A stretch of 64,000 bases of DNA, from the NCBI GenBank assembly GCA_018268035.1, contig JAFDXI010000131.1, positions 1 to 64,000 of the forward strand, given 5' to 3'. The translations under genes and the position numbers were made by a program. The DNA comes from Bacteroidota bacterium. GTDB taxonomy: Bacteria > Bacteroidota > Bacteroidia > Chitinophagales > Chitinophagaceae. Under the pieces are notes generated by a model that was given only the letters and a program-made list of their open reading frames with translations, was not told the origin of the DNA and ran no database searches. Numbering within the stretch: position 1 is the stretch's first letter; each line of letters opens with the position of its first letter. This document shows, in pieces, positions 52,950 to 63,000 of this stretch.

Positions 52950-54236
52950 TTATTTTTTGTTAATGGGATGCTGACTATCATCAAATAATTTTTTGCCTGA
53001 CAATAAAAGTTGATACCTGTGCAATGCTTCGATATAATAATAATCTGCATATACCAACGGCACATCTATTTCGCTGTTGTGCGGGATACTACCGGTAGAG
53101 TGCATCAAAATGAAATCAGCATTTGTACCTTCTTTTGCTCTATAAACAGGACTGCTCAATGCATGTAAAATTTCTTTGGCAGCATCTAAATATTTTTTTG
53201 ATTTCTCTTTATCGCAATAAGTGCTTAACTCAAATAATGCAGAGGCTGTGATGGCTGCTGCAGATGCATCCCTGTAATCAACAGGCACATTCCATGCATT
53301 TGATTTATTACCTGGAACGTAGCCAACCATATTTGCATTAAAATCCCAATAAGGAATTTTATCTGAAGGCAACATTTTATTATTCAAAAAATAATCAGCC
53401 ATGCCGCATGCTGTTTTTAAAAATTGTGCATCACCGGTTTCACGATAAACCATAGTGAAACCATAGATGCCCCACGACTCGCCTCTTGACCAGGTGGAGT
53501 TATCAGCATAACCTTGTGCTGTTTCACCTTTGATAGGCTTACCAGATACAGTGTCATACAGTATTACATGAAATGAACTGTAATCTTTCCTGATATGATT
53601 TTTCATTGTGGTTGTTGCATGTGCAATTGCAATGTTTTTATACACAGGGTTGCCGGTAACTTTTGATGCAAAGAAGAGTAGTTCAAGATTCATCATATTA
53701 TCAATAATCACAGGGAAATAATATTTTTTACCATCATGCCATGAAGTAAATCCATCCCATGATTTTATAACTCCTGTTTTTGGATTAAACCTTGTTGCCA
53801 ATGCATCTGCTGATTGCACTAATAATTGTTTGAATTTTTCATTCTTTGTAATGCGGTATGCATTTCCATAGCTGCAATACATCATAAAGCCTATATCATG
53901 TGTGCTGGTATTTGTTTTTAATGGTTCAAGTTTTTCAGTCCATTTCAATGCTGAATCCTGCAAAGATGCATCTCCTGAATATTCTGACAAATACCAGAGT
54001 ATGCCAGGATAAAAACCTGAAGTCCACTCATAAATATCAGTGCAATAAAGAGAACCATCTTTTTTCATAGTACGTGGAAATGCGTTGTCAGATGGTACTA
54101 TTTCTTTCATCATCATATTGTTTTGAATTAAAGCAAAATCAAAACAATTTTTTACAAACTTTTCTTCAGTTGACTGTGCATTAGAGACTGATGATATAAA
54201 AAATGAAAACAAAGAGATGATAATAAAGTATTTCAT
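52950..54236 (-). CDS. GH88 unsaturated uronyl hydrolase
   Basis: A 428-residue glycoside hydrolase of family 88, which cleaves the unsaturated uronate end left by polysaccharide lyases. Signal peptide 1-20 (MKYFIIISLFSFFISSVSNA), then the alpha/alpha barrel. The catalytic aspartates are likely those in DIYEWTSGFYPGIL near 63-76 and in PVIIDNMMNLELLFF near 176-190, with WSRGESWGIYGF near 253-264. It releases 5-keto-4-deoxyuronate for KduI. I start at ATG 54236, at the signal peptide; the frame extends to 54293. First gene of the operon. Confidence 0.9.
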   Translation of the reverse strand: MKYFIIISLFSFFISSVSNAQSTEEKFVKNCFDFALIQNNMMMKEIVPSDNAFPRTMKKDGSLYCTDIYEWTSGFYPGILWYLSEYSGDASLQDSALKWTEKLEPLKTNTSTHDIGFMMYCSYGNAYRITKNEKFKQLLVQSADALATRFNPKTGVIKSWDGFTSWHDGKKYYFPVIIDNMMNLELLFFASKVTGNPVYKNIAIAHATTTMKNHIRKDYSSFHVILYDTVSGKPIKGETAQGYADNSTWSRGESWGIYGFTMVYRETGDAQFLKTACGMADYFLNNKMLPSDKIPYWDFNANMVGYVPGNKSNAWNVPVDYRDASAAAITASALFELSTYCDKEKSKKYLDAAKEILHALSSPVYRAKEGTNADFILMHSTGSIPHNSEIDVPLVYADYYYIEALHRYQLLLSGKKLFDDSQHPINKK

Positions 54237-54315
54237 TTTTGTAGTTGTTTGTATATTAATTTTCATCATTATGATATAAATATCCTTTATCAATTGGGGA
54301 TAGTTCTAAGATGAT

Positions 54316-54328
54316 AAGATATTATCTT
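54316..54328. promoter_or_regulatory. palindrome upstream of uronate operon
   Basis: AAGATATTATCTT is a perfect palindrome around one central T, 80 bases upstream of the GH88 start and 105 before the divergent gene at 54433. It could be an operator for a uronate-responsive regulator. Confidence 0.3.
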
Positions 54329-54401
54329 TATTACTTCCTGCCGAATATACATAAAAGGAATTGTGATGATTAAAAGAGTGAAGGATTGTATTAAAAAATT
54401 T

Positions 54402-54409
54402 TAGTTTCG
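54402..54409 (+). promoter_or_regulatory. -7-like element before epimerase-like gene
   Basis: TAGTTTCG (one base from TAnnTTTG) ends 23 bases before the ATG at 54433. No -33 at the right spacing was found. Confidence 0.3.
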
Positions 54410-54432
54410 AGTAATAAAACAATAAAGCAACC

Positions 54433-55293
54433 ATGCAAACCATCTTAGACGCTGGAGGTGCTATCGGAAAAACACTGGCAAAAGAAATTCTAAAATATGA
54501 TGCAAATACCAGGCTTGTGAGCCGTCATCCATCAAAGATTAATGAATCAGATGAACTAATGGCAGGTAATATAACTAATAAAACTTTTGTTGAGAAAGCA
54601 GTGGAAGGTTCGGAAATAGTGTACTTAGCAGCAGGGCTCAAATATAATTATAAAGTGTGGCTGGTGCAGTGGCCTTTGATAATTCAAAATGTTTTGGATG
54701 CCTGCAAAAAATCCGGATCAAAGCTGGTCTTTTTTGATAATGCTTATATGTATGACCCAATGCATCTTGAAAATTTAACTGAAGAAACATCAATAAGACC
54801 GGTAAGTAAAAAGGGAAAACTAAGGGCTGCTGATTTTTACGGACCGTTGGTAAATACCAGCGTTATGATTGAAACAGTTTATAAGAGAATGAATGCAGGA
54901 AAAAAACCAATGTGGTTAGGCAACCCTGATGCGTATCATAGCATGACTTATACAATTGATGCAGCAAAAGCTACAGCATTATTAGCGAATACTACTGATA
55001 CATATCAGCAGGTATGGCACCTGCCAACGGAAATGGAAAGACTAACCGGAAGACAATGGGTTCAACAATTTTCTAAAGAAATGAACAAACCGGAAAAATT
55101 TATTTCTATCTCTGGGAAATTAACTCGGTTGATAGGTGTACTGGTTCCATTTTTCATGGAGTTGGGTGAAATGATGTACCAGTTTGATAATAATTATTTT
55201 TTTAATTGTGAAAAATTCAAAGGCCGTTTTCCTGGATTTGAAATTACAAGTCCTGAAAAAGGTGTTAGAGAAGTTGTGAATGTGGGTAGGTAG
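54433..55293 (+). CDS. NAD-dependent epimerase/dehydratase-like protein
   Basis: A 286-residue atypical SDR. The Rossmann start is AGGAIGKTLAKEIL at 7-20, followed by TRLVSRHPSKI and IVYLAAGLKY; the tyrosine-lysine catalytic pair is not obvious (a DFYGPLVNTSVMIE stretch stands at about the usual place). It fits the NmrA/epimerase-like group with an unknown substrate. The gene is divergent from the uronate operon and convergent with the M1 peptidase gene, with a hairpin between. Confidence 0.75.
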   Translation: MQTILDAGGAIGKTLAKEILKYDANTRLVSRHPSKINESDELMAGNITNKTFVEKAVEGSEIVYLAAGLKYNYKVWLVQWPLIIQNVLDACKKSGSKLVFFDNAYMYDPMHLENLTEETSIRPVSKKGKLRAADFYGPLVNTSVMIETVYKRMNAGKKPMWLGNPDAYHSMTYTIDAAKATALLANTTDTYQQVWHLPTEMERLTGRQWVQQFSKEMNKPEKFISISGKLTRLIGVLVPFFMELGEMMYQFDNNYFFNCEKFKGRFPGFEITSPEKGVREVVNVGR

Positions 55294-55318
55294 TAGATTA
55301 CATGATGATTGCAAAAAA

Positions 55319-55345
55319 AAAAGTCCCCTGCATCAGGGGACTTTT
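55319..55345. terminator. bidirectional terminator between convergent genes
   Basis: AAAAGTCCCCTG (55319-55330) pairs perfectly with CAGGGGACTTTT (55334-55345), a 12-base stem with a 3-base loop. A-run and T-run on the two sides make it able to end transcripts from both strands. Confidence 0.85.
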
Positions 55346-55365
55346 AATAAAATATTTTCTGCTTT

Positions 55366-57807
55366 TTATTTGAACACAGAAGCTACATATTCTTTAATCA
55401 CATCACCTTTTGTAGCTATAATTTCATCAAGACCTGCTTTAACGGTTGGGTCAATATACCCCTGGTATTGTTGTGGAATGGAATTTCTAAATGCCATCAC
55501 TTTATCAATACCATCCTTTATTTTTTGAACATCATCAATCTTTGAAAGAAAAGAACAAAATACAGGTGTTAATCTTATTTTTTGCTGGCTCAAAGGCATG
55601 TCATCATATTTTTGAGCTATCATATTGTAGTCTTCAGGTTTACCAGCTTTAATAATGATTCCGGTGATAGCAGCATCTAACTCACCTTTAGAACCGGTGC
55701 TTAATTTTTTTGCAAGACTATATGCTTCTGCAGAATCAATGCCGCTAATACCTTTTAGCGCTGCGCCAGCAACACTGTATGAAGAATCATTTATAGATTT
55801 TTCAAAAATGCTTTTGTATTGTGCATCTTTTTTTACAGCAAGAATAGACATCGCTCTGGCTTTTGTAGTGTTGTTATCATCTTTCATCGCAATAGCTTCC
55901 ACTGTTTGTATAACATCGGGTTTTCCAATAGCGGCAGTATTTTGTTTGATAAAATCAAGGGTAATGTTGCGGATGCCAAAATATTTATCATTCATACCCA
56001 GTTTTAAATCATCAATCATGTTATTAGCGGCAAAGTATTCAATGGCTTCGCGCCTGTCCAAATAGAGTGGTGCATATTTCCATTGTGCTTTGAAATTGTC
56101 TGCTGTTTTATGATCTGCTTTTTCACACAACAAAATTTTATCTCCATCAAAATTGATCAGGTCTGGCCTGGTAGTGTAAGTAAATGTAAAAGTGTCAACC
56201 GGGTTTTGAATCCATACCTGGTGGCGTGTTTTATTAGCTCCGTTATAGATATCAATGTTTACGGGCATTTTAAATATCTGCCCGGTTTGCTGTTGTTGTA
56301 CGATCACTTTTGCAGTATGTGCCACATCATCATAAAGGTAACTGATATCAAGTATCGGGTGACCTGCACCATAATACCATTCATTCCAAAACCAATTTAA
56401 ATCCTGTCCTGTAACAGCTTCAAATGCAAGTCTCAACTGTTGTGCTTCACCATTACCAAATTTATTATCGGTCAGGTATTTGTGCAAAGATGCAAAGAAA
56501 GCATCCTTGCCCACATAGTGCCGCAACATATTCAAAATACAGCCGCCTTTTGGATAGCTTACACCATCAAACACATCTTCTTTATCGCGATAATAAAAGC
56601 GAACCAGGTCAACTGTGTCTTCACCACTGTTCAGGTATTGTTGCAGGTCATTATAAAATTTTTCATCACCCTTATCCTGACCATATTTGTATTCATTCCA
56701 AAGCGTTTCACTAAAGTCTGCAAAGCTTTCATTAACGGTGATATTGCTCCAGCTTTCAGTGGTTACATAATCACCAAACCATTGATGAAACAATTCATGT
56801 GCAATTACATCTTCCCATTTATTTTCATCTTTCAATTCACGGGCATCCTGGTATGCACCTTCACCATGCAATGTTGCAGTTGTATTTTCCATAGCGCCAC
56901 TAACATAATCCCTGCCTACTATCTGGCTATATTTCTGCCATGGGTAGTCTATACCTAAAATAGTAGAATAAAATTTTATCATTTCAGGTGTATGGCCAAA
57001 TATTGCCCTTGCAACAGGTGCATATTGCTTTTCTACATAATAAGAAACTTCCTTTTCTTTGTAGCTGTCTTTAATGATGCTGTAATCACCTACACCCATA
57101 AAGAATAAATAGGGTGAATGGGGTAAATCCATTTTCCAAACATCAGTTCTGGTGCCGTCAGCATTTTTTTTCTGACTGATGAGGAGTCCATTGCTAAGTG
57201 TTACATATTTTGCTGGCACAGTCATAGTGATTTGCTCAGTAGTTTTTTGATTGGGTTTGTCAATAGTAGGCATCCAAACTGAGTTATGTTCAGTTTCGCC
57301 TTGTGTCCATATTTGTGTGGGTTTATTTTTTTCTTCACCTCGTGGATTGATAAAATATAAACCTTTGGCACCTGTGATGGCTGCACTGCCTTCCTCTTTC
57401 CATTCATCAGGTTTGGCTACATAATCAATAAAGACTGTATAATTTTCATCCTTCTTATATGTTTTATTTAAAGTGATTCGTAAGTTTTTGTTGTCATAAA
57501 TATATTGTAGCGGTGTCTTTTTGCCATTTGTATATAGGGCTACTTCCTTTATATCCATCCCTTTTGCATCAAGGTTTAATGAATCGGTTGGATAAAAATG
57601 CGGATGCAGGGTGAGCCATGCTTTGCCATATAAATAGGATTTGTCATAATCAAATCTGACATCAAGCTTAGTATCTGTCAGATCGTTGATTTTTGTGGCT
57701 TCAGCACGGTAAAGATGTTTCCATGAAGTATCTGCCGGATGATTGTTTTCCTGTGCAAAACCAGCTATTGTAATTAATAGCGAAAGAATAAATAATAGTT
57801 TTTTCAT
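55366..57807 (-). CDS. M1 family metallopeptidase (aminopeptidase N-like)
   Basis: An 813-residue zinc peptidase. Signal peptide 1-18 (MKKLLFILSLLITIAGFA), N-terminal beta domain (about 35-250), GAMEN exopeptidase motif at 304-308, the zinc site HELFHQW at 337-343 with the third ligand Glu in VNESFADF near 360, and a C-terminal helical HEAT-like region (about 560-813). It cleaves N-terminal residues from peptides, in the periplasm or outside. I start at ATG 57807 because it begins the signal peptide; the frame extends to 57873. Confidence 0.93.
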   Translation of the reverse strand: MKKLLFILSLLITIAGFAQENNHPADTSWKHLYRAEATKINDLTDTKLDVRFDYDKSYLYGKAWLTLHPHFYPTDSLNLDAKGMDIKEVALYTNGKKTPLQYIYDNKNLRITLNKTYKKDENYTVFIDYVAKPDEWKEEGSAAITGAKGLYFINPRGEEKNKPTQIWTQGETEHNSVWMPTIDKPNQKTTEQITMTVPAKYVTLSNGLLISQKKNADGTRTDVWKMDLPHSPYLFFMGVGDYSIIKDSYKEKEVSYYVEKQYAPVARAIFGHTPEMIKFYSTILGIDYPWQKYSQIVGRDYVSGAMENTTATLHGEGAYQDARELKDENKWEDVIAHELFHQWFGDYVTTESWSNITVNESFADFSETLWNEYKYGQDKGDEKFYNDLQQYLNSGEDTVDLVRFYYRDKEDVFDGVSYPKGGCILNMLRHYVGKDAFFASLHKYLTDNKFGNGEAQQLRLAFEAVTGQDLNWFWNEWYYGAGHPILDISYLYDDVAHTAKVIVQQQQTGQIFKMPVNIDIYNGANKTRHQVWIQNPVDTFTFTYTTRPDLINFDGDKILLCEKADHKTADNFKAQWKYAPLYLDRREAIEYFAANNMIDDLKLGMNDKYFGIRNITLDFIKQNTAAIGKPDVIQTVEAIAMKDDNNTTKARAMSILAVKKDAQYKSIFEKSINDSSYSVAGAALKGISGIDSAEAYSLAKKLSTGSKGELDAAITGIIIKAGKPEDYNMIAQKYDDMPLSQQKIRLTPVFCSFLSKIDDVQKIKDGIDKVMAFRNSIPQQYQGYIDPTVKAGLDEIIATKGDVIKEYVASVFK

Positions 57808-57887
57808 TGATGTATTTTTATCTGTGTAATGCAAATAAAGGCATTGCAGTAATACCTGTTTTATCATTTGCAAAAATTTAAGGCCGG

Positions 57888-57895
57888 CAAAAGTA
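57888..57895 (-). promoter_or_regulatory. candidate -7 element of M1 peptidase gene
   Basis: Minus-strand TACTTTTG matches TAnnTTTG and is followed by CCGGCC. The leader to the ATG at 57807 would be about 75 bases. Confidence 0.4.
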
Positions 57896-57986
57896 AAAGG
57901 ATATTATCAGGATTGTAAATAATATATATAAATGGTTAAAATATAAATGGCAACGGCCGGCAATAGGCAACAGCATTATTTTATAT

Positions 57987-57994
57987 TAGCTTTG
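57987..57994 (+). promoter_or_regulatory. candidate -7 element of DUF4476 gene
   Basis: TAGCTTTG matches TAnnTTTG 40 bases before the chosen ATG at 58035. No -33 at proper spacing. Confidence 0.4.
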
Positions 57995-58034
57995 TCGCTA
58001 CCGGAAGGTGAAAATTGTTTGTAAACTTTTTAGT

Positions 58035-59189
58035 ATGAAGCTTTCAGTAAAATTTCTTGCTTTTTTAGTTTTATTGGTTTTGAATGGTACCCTCCTAAAA
58101 GCTCAAAAACATTTCATTTATATCCAGAGCGAGGATAAGCAGCCTTTTGCTGTTGTGCTAAATGGAAAAGTTTTCAGCTCTTCAGATTATGGTTATGTAA
58201 TTATTCCTAAACTGGATGAGGGGAAATACGACTTTACTGTAAGCTTTCCAATGAATAAATTTCCAGACCAGTTTTTTACCTGTACAATGAATGATAAAGA
58301 CCTTGGATTTACTTTAAAAAGTGGAAATGGAGGATGGGCGCTTGAAAACCTGCAGTCACAAAAATTAATTGCCAATAATAGCAGTAATAATGAAACTGTA
58401 AAAAATGAAAATGCTTTTGGTAATATGTTGTCAGATGTTGTGGATGATTCTACACTTACACAGAAAAAATTACCTGTTGCAGATACTATTGCAAAAGCGT
58501 CCGAAATTAAAATGGTTGATATGGAACAACCTCAAAAAATTGAAGAAACAAATCTTGATACCGGCACGAGTATGCTTTTTGTTGATAAGGGCATAAATGG
58601 AAATGATACCGTCAAAATATTTATACCATCCGAAACAGTTGCTATTGCAACAACGCCACAGGTCGAACAAAGTGAAGTGGATGATAACAATGACACCAAT
58701 GCAGCAGTAAAACTGGAACAACCCGTAGAAGAAAGTGCAGTTGCAAATAATAATGATCAAGCAAATGATACGACTACTCATGAAGTATCCAACCCGTTTT
58801 ATCAACCTGCACAGGAGAATGCGACAAAGACTATTGATGCTGCCAATGAAGTGGTGAATAATTCTACTCCTGCGATTAAAAGTGCTGCTATAAGAGAAGA
58901 TTGTAACAACATGATATCAGATGATGACCTGAATAAACTGAAAAGAAAAATGTTTGCTAAGGGAAGTGATAAGGAAATGATTGATTACGCAGTAAAACGC
59001 CTTGAAGATAAATGTTTGACTACTGACCAGGTGAAGGGGATTGGACAACTATTTTCAAGTGATGATGGTAGATATAGCCTGTTTGAAGCATTATATCCTT
59101 ATACGTATGATTATGGGAAATATCCTTCTTTAGCAGGACAGATTGTTGATCCTTATTACAAAAAACGTTTTATGGCTTTATTGCGTTAA
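58035..59189 (+). CDS. DUF4476 domain secreted protein
   Basis: A 384-residue protein. Signal peptide 1-24 (MKLSVKFLAFLVLLVLNGTLLKA), then a PEGA-like beta domain (about 25-115), a long low-complexity linker rich in Asn, Asp, Glu, Thr and Val (about 116-285), and a C-terminal DUF4476 domain (about 290-384; MISDDDLNKLKRKMFAKGSDKEM, YSLFEALYPYTYDYGKYP). The arrangement matches many secreted Bacteroidota proteins of unknown role. It is followed after 12 bases by truA, and they may share a transcript. Confidence 0.78.
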   Translation: MKLSVKFLAFLVLLVLNGTLLKAQKHFIYIQSEDKQPFAVVLNGKVFSSSDYGYVIIPKLDEGKYDFTVSFPMNKFPDQFFTCTMNDKDLGFTLKSGNGGWALENLQSQKLIANNSSNNETVKNENAFGNMLSDVVDDSTLTQKKLPVADTIAKASEIKMVDMEQPQKIEETNLDTGTSMLFVDKGINGNDTVKIFIPSETVAIATTPQVEQSEVDDNNDTNAAVKLEQPVEESAVANNNDQANDTTTHEVSNPFYQPAQENATKTIDAANEVVNNSTPAIKSAAIREDCNNMISDDDLNKLKRKMFAKGSDKEMIDYAVKRLEDKCLTTDQVKGIGQLFSSDDGRYSLFEALYPYTYDYGKYPSLAGQIVDPYYKKRFMALLR

Positions 59190-59201
59190 ACATTCTGAAA
59201 C

Positions 59202-59957
59202 ATGCCCCGCTATTTTATTGAAGTTGCATATTTAGGGACAAGGTACAGTGGTTTCCAGGAACAGTTAAATGCCAACTCTATCCAGGCAGAAGTTACAAAG
59301 TCTTTACACATTTATTTTAAGAATGAATTTCAATTAACAGGTTCTTCAAGAACAGATGCCGGTGTGCATGCATACCAGAATTTTTTTCATTTTGATACTG
59401 AATTTACCATAACAAAAAATGCAATTTATAGTTTGAATGCATTGTTGCCTTCCGATATTGTTGTAAAAAATATTTTCCAGGTTAGTGATGATGCGCATTG
59501 CAGGTTTGATGCCATATCGAGGACATACCAATATCACATCATCAGGCAAAAAAATCCTTTTTATTTTGGCAGGGCTTATTATTATCCTTATTCCATTAAC
59601 ATGGATATTTTAAATGAGGCTGCCGAAGTAATAATGGAATTTGCCAACTTTGAAACATTTTCTAAAAAACATACTCAGGTCAATACTTTTAAATGCTCAA
59701 TAGAAAATTCATGTTGGGATTTAAGTGATGGTTTGTACACATACCAGGTCACTGCTAACCGTTTTTTAAGGGGAATGGTAAAAGGCCTCGTTGGAACAAT
59801 GTTGAGATTGGCCAAAGCCAATTCCAATGCACAGGAATTGAGAAATATATTTGAGAAAAAAGATCCGGCTGCTGCAGATTTTTCACCACCATCAGAAGGT
59901 CTTTTCCTTAAAACAGTTCGGTATAAAAATGAAATGTTTTTAGGCCATTTGTCATAA
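59202..59957 (+). CDS. truA: tRNA pseudouridine synthase A
   Basis: A 251-residue enzyme that converts uridines 38-40 of the tRNA anticodon arm to pseudouridine. The catalytic aspartate is Asp52 in GSSRTDAGVHA, and YHIIRQKNPF and FETFSKKHTQ follow as in the family. Length normal. Short distance to the DUF4476 gene suggests co-transcription. Confidence 0.94.
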   Translation: MPRYFIEVAYLGTRYSGFQEQLNANSIQAEVTKSLHIYFKNEFQLTGSSRTDAGVHAYQNFFHFDTEFTITKNAIYSLNALLPSDIVVKNIFQVSDDAHCRFDAISRTYQYHIIRQKNPFYFGRAYYYPYSINMDILNEAAEVIMEFANFETFSKKHTQVNTFKCSIENSCWDLSDGLYTYQVTANRFLRGMVKGLVGTMLRLAKANSNAQELRNIFEKKDPAAADFSPPSEGLFLKTVRYKNEMFLGHLS

Positions 59958-60094
59958 CACCCTGATTCAACATTTGATTAATTCCCTATCCGCATCAGTC
60001 TTTCAATGGGATTTTAAGGAATAGCCTCCTTAATTTTACTATTCCCGTAAAGGGCAAAAGTAATATCCAATTCCTAATAAGAAAATCAATTTCT

Positions 60095-63000
60095 ATGAAA
60101 ACCAAAGGCACAAGATTGTGTTTAGGGTTACTTTTTCTGTTTTTTTGTCTTGTCTGTAATGTTGTATCGGCGCAAATAAAGGCGGATTTCACATCAAATG
60201 TCCAATCTGGTTGTACCCCGCTGGTTGTTGCCTTCGAAGATTTATCACAAGGCAAACCGACAAACTGGACATGGTCATTAGGAAATGGAACTGTTGCCAA
60301 CAATCAAAATCCGGTTACTACTTATTTTGATCCCGGCACTTATACTGTTAAGCTCTCTGTCAAAAATGCTTCGGGAAAAGATTCAATTATAAAGACTGCT
60401 TATATCACAGTTTATGCTAATCCTCAGGTTTCATTTACAGCTTCACTTACTGAAGGATGTTATCCATTAAATGTTTCTTTCAGCAATAAAAGCAAAGCAG
60501 GATCAGGTACTATTACTGAATATCTTTGGGATTATGGTGATGGATATGTAGATACTTCTGCTAAAGGTGCTCATACATATTTGTCTGGAGGGAAATTTAA
60601 TGTTACCCTGAAAGTAACCAATAGTTATGGTTGTGTAAATAACTATACCAACATTGGGCTAATCAATATTGATGATGGTGTAAATGCGAATTTTAATCTC
60701 ACATCACTTGATGTATGTTCAACACCTGCAACGGCAGTATTTGAAAATGCAAGCGAGGGATCAGACGGGGTGACATATAAATGGAATTTTGATGATGGCA
60801 CTACCAGTACAGATAAATCACCTTCACATAACTATGCAACTTCCGGAAGTTATAATGTATTACTTACTGCAACAACAGCAGCAGGTTGTTCTGATACTGC
60901 TACAATGAATTTAAATATTCATTTGCCTGTGACATCTTTCACAAAAACCGGGGCTCAATGTTTAAACCAGCCTATACAATTTACCAATACATCCAATCCA
61001 CAACCCGTTTCAAACAAATGGTATTTTAGCGATGGTACAACTTCTGATGATCTCAATCCGGCAAAAGCTTTTAGTAAAGCAGGTACTTATACAGTTAAGC
61101 TTGTCAATATTTTCTCAGCAGGTTGTTCCGATTCAACAACCGGTACTGTAACAATTGGACTTGCACCCACTACATCATTTATTGCAGATGATACAGCCGG
61201 TTGCTCTGCGCCAATGGATGTTCAGTTCACTAACAAAACAACAGGAGCTGTAACCAGGTATTTATGGGATTTTGGTGATGGTGATACTTCTACCAGTATC
61301 AATCCAATCCATACTTATAAGAATATGGGCAATTATAAAGTAACCCTTACTGCATTCACTGAAAACGGTTGTAGTAGTGTATTGGAGAAAAACAAATATA
61401 TAGCGTTACAGCCTGTAAAAATTACCGGTTTGACAAACCTGCCAGATAGTGGTTGTATCCCACTGATAGAAAAACCATCTGTTGTACTGAGCCAGAACTA
61501 TCCATTAAAAAGTATTTCATGGGACTTTGGTGATGGCGGCACTTCAAATGTTGAGTTTCCAACACATGTTTACACTAAAGAAGGGTTTTATAACATCAAG
61601 GTTTCTATTGTTACAACAGGAGGTTGCACCAGCAGTTATACACTACCCAATGCAGTATTGGCCGGCCATAAACCCAAGGCAAGTTTTAGCATTAAAAAAG
61701 ATTCAGTGTGTGCAAGTGATTCAGATGAATTTGTCAATACTTCAACTAACGGGCCTATAACATTTGTTAGTTGGGAACATCATGCCTTATTGGATTCCAT
61801 AGAAGGCAAAACGTATGCTAAGAAAGCTTTACAAACAGGTTATACAGCCATTATGCTGGTAGTTTATAATTATGGTTGTGCAGATACAATAAGGAAAGAT
61901 TCTGCGGTGTATGTAAAACCCCCAATTGCAAGAATAGCATTCTCTACATATTGTAATGATAAGCAAAGAGTAGATTTTAAAGACTCCTCTTTTGATGATG
62001 TCTCGCGAAAGTGGGATTTTGGTGATGGGCTTACAGATGTTGCCAAAAATCCTTCGCATGTTTATGCTTCACCAGGTAATTATAAAGTTACACTTGTATC
62101 TACCAAAGATGTTTGTAACGATACGGCATTTGTGAATGTGCATCTAATCAATGAACAGGGTAAAATGTCATTACCGGGAAAAGTTTATTGCCGGGGGAAC
62201 GATTTCAAAGCAGAAATCACAAATGTTAACCTGGATAACATCAAAAGCACTAAATGGGATTTTGGCGATGGCACTGTAATTACTGTTAATGGGGGCACAC
62301 AGGCAACGCATTCATTTCTAAATCCGGGGAAATTTAAAATAACAGCAACAGTTATAGATAAAAACGGTTGCCAGTATTATTATGAGAATCCTGATTCAGT
62401 TTCTGTTTATGGTCCTTTAGCCAATTATATAACTGATGTAAGGGGAAGTTGTACAGGTCAGGATATCTCTTTCAAAGACAAGTCTTCTACTGATGGTGTG
62501 CATGACATAGTAAAATGGTCATGGGATTTTGGAGACAGCTCAACTTTAACGTATGATACTTTGACCTCAGGTTTCTTTCATGCATACAAGGATACCGGAT
62601 ACAATACAATAAGATTATCCGTCACTGATAGTTATGGCTGCACGGATAGCATAAAAAAAGCAAAGTATGTATATGTTACTCATCCTACAGCATCTTTCAT
62701 CATTTCAGATTCTATTGCCTGTCCTGGCAAACAGGTATCTTTTCAAAATACTTCCATAGGAAGTGGATTGAATTACTTATGGGATTTTGGTGATGGTGCA
62801 CAGAGCAGTGGGGCAGTACCTTCACACACTTATAAAAATAGTGGTATCTATAAGCCAGAATTGTTTGTCACAGATGTAAATGGTTGCAGGGACAGTTTTA
62901 ATTTGCCTTCAATAACTGTTACCAAACCAATGGCTAAGTTTAGTCTTAGTGATTCATTTTCCACCTGTCCGCCACTTGAAGTTGATTTTACCAATAAATC

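Noticed and set aside
60018-60045. GGAATAG...CTATTCC inverted repeat between truA and the PKD gene
   Set aside because: Seven base pairs around a 14-base loop with no T-run; could be chance, not enough to call a terminator or operator.
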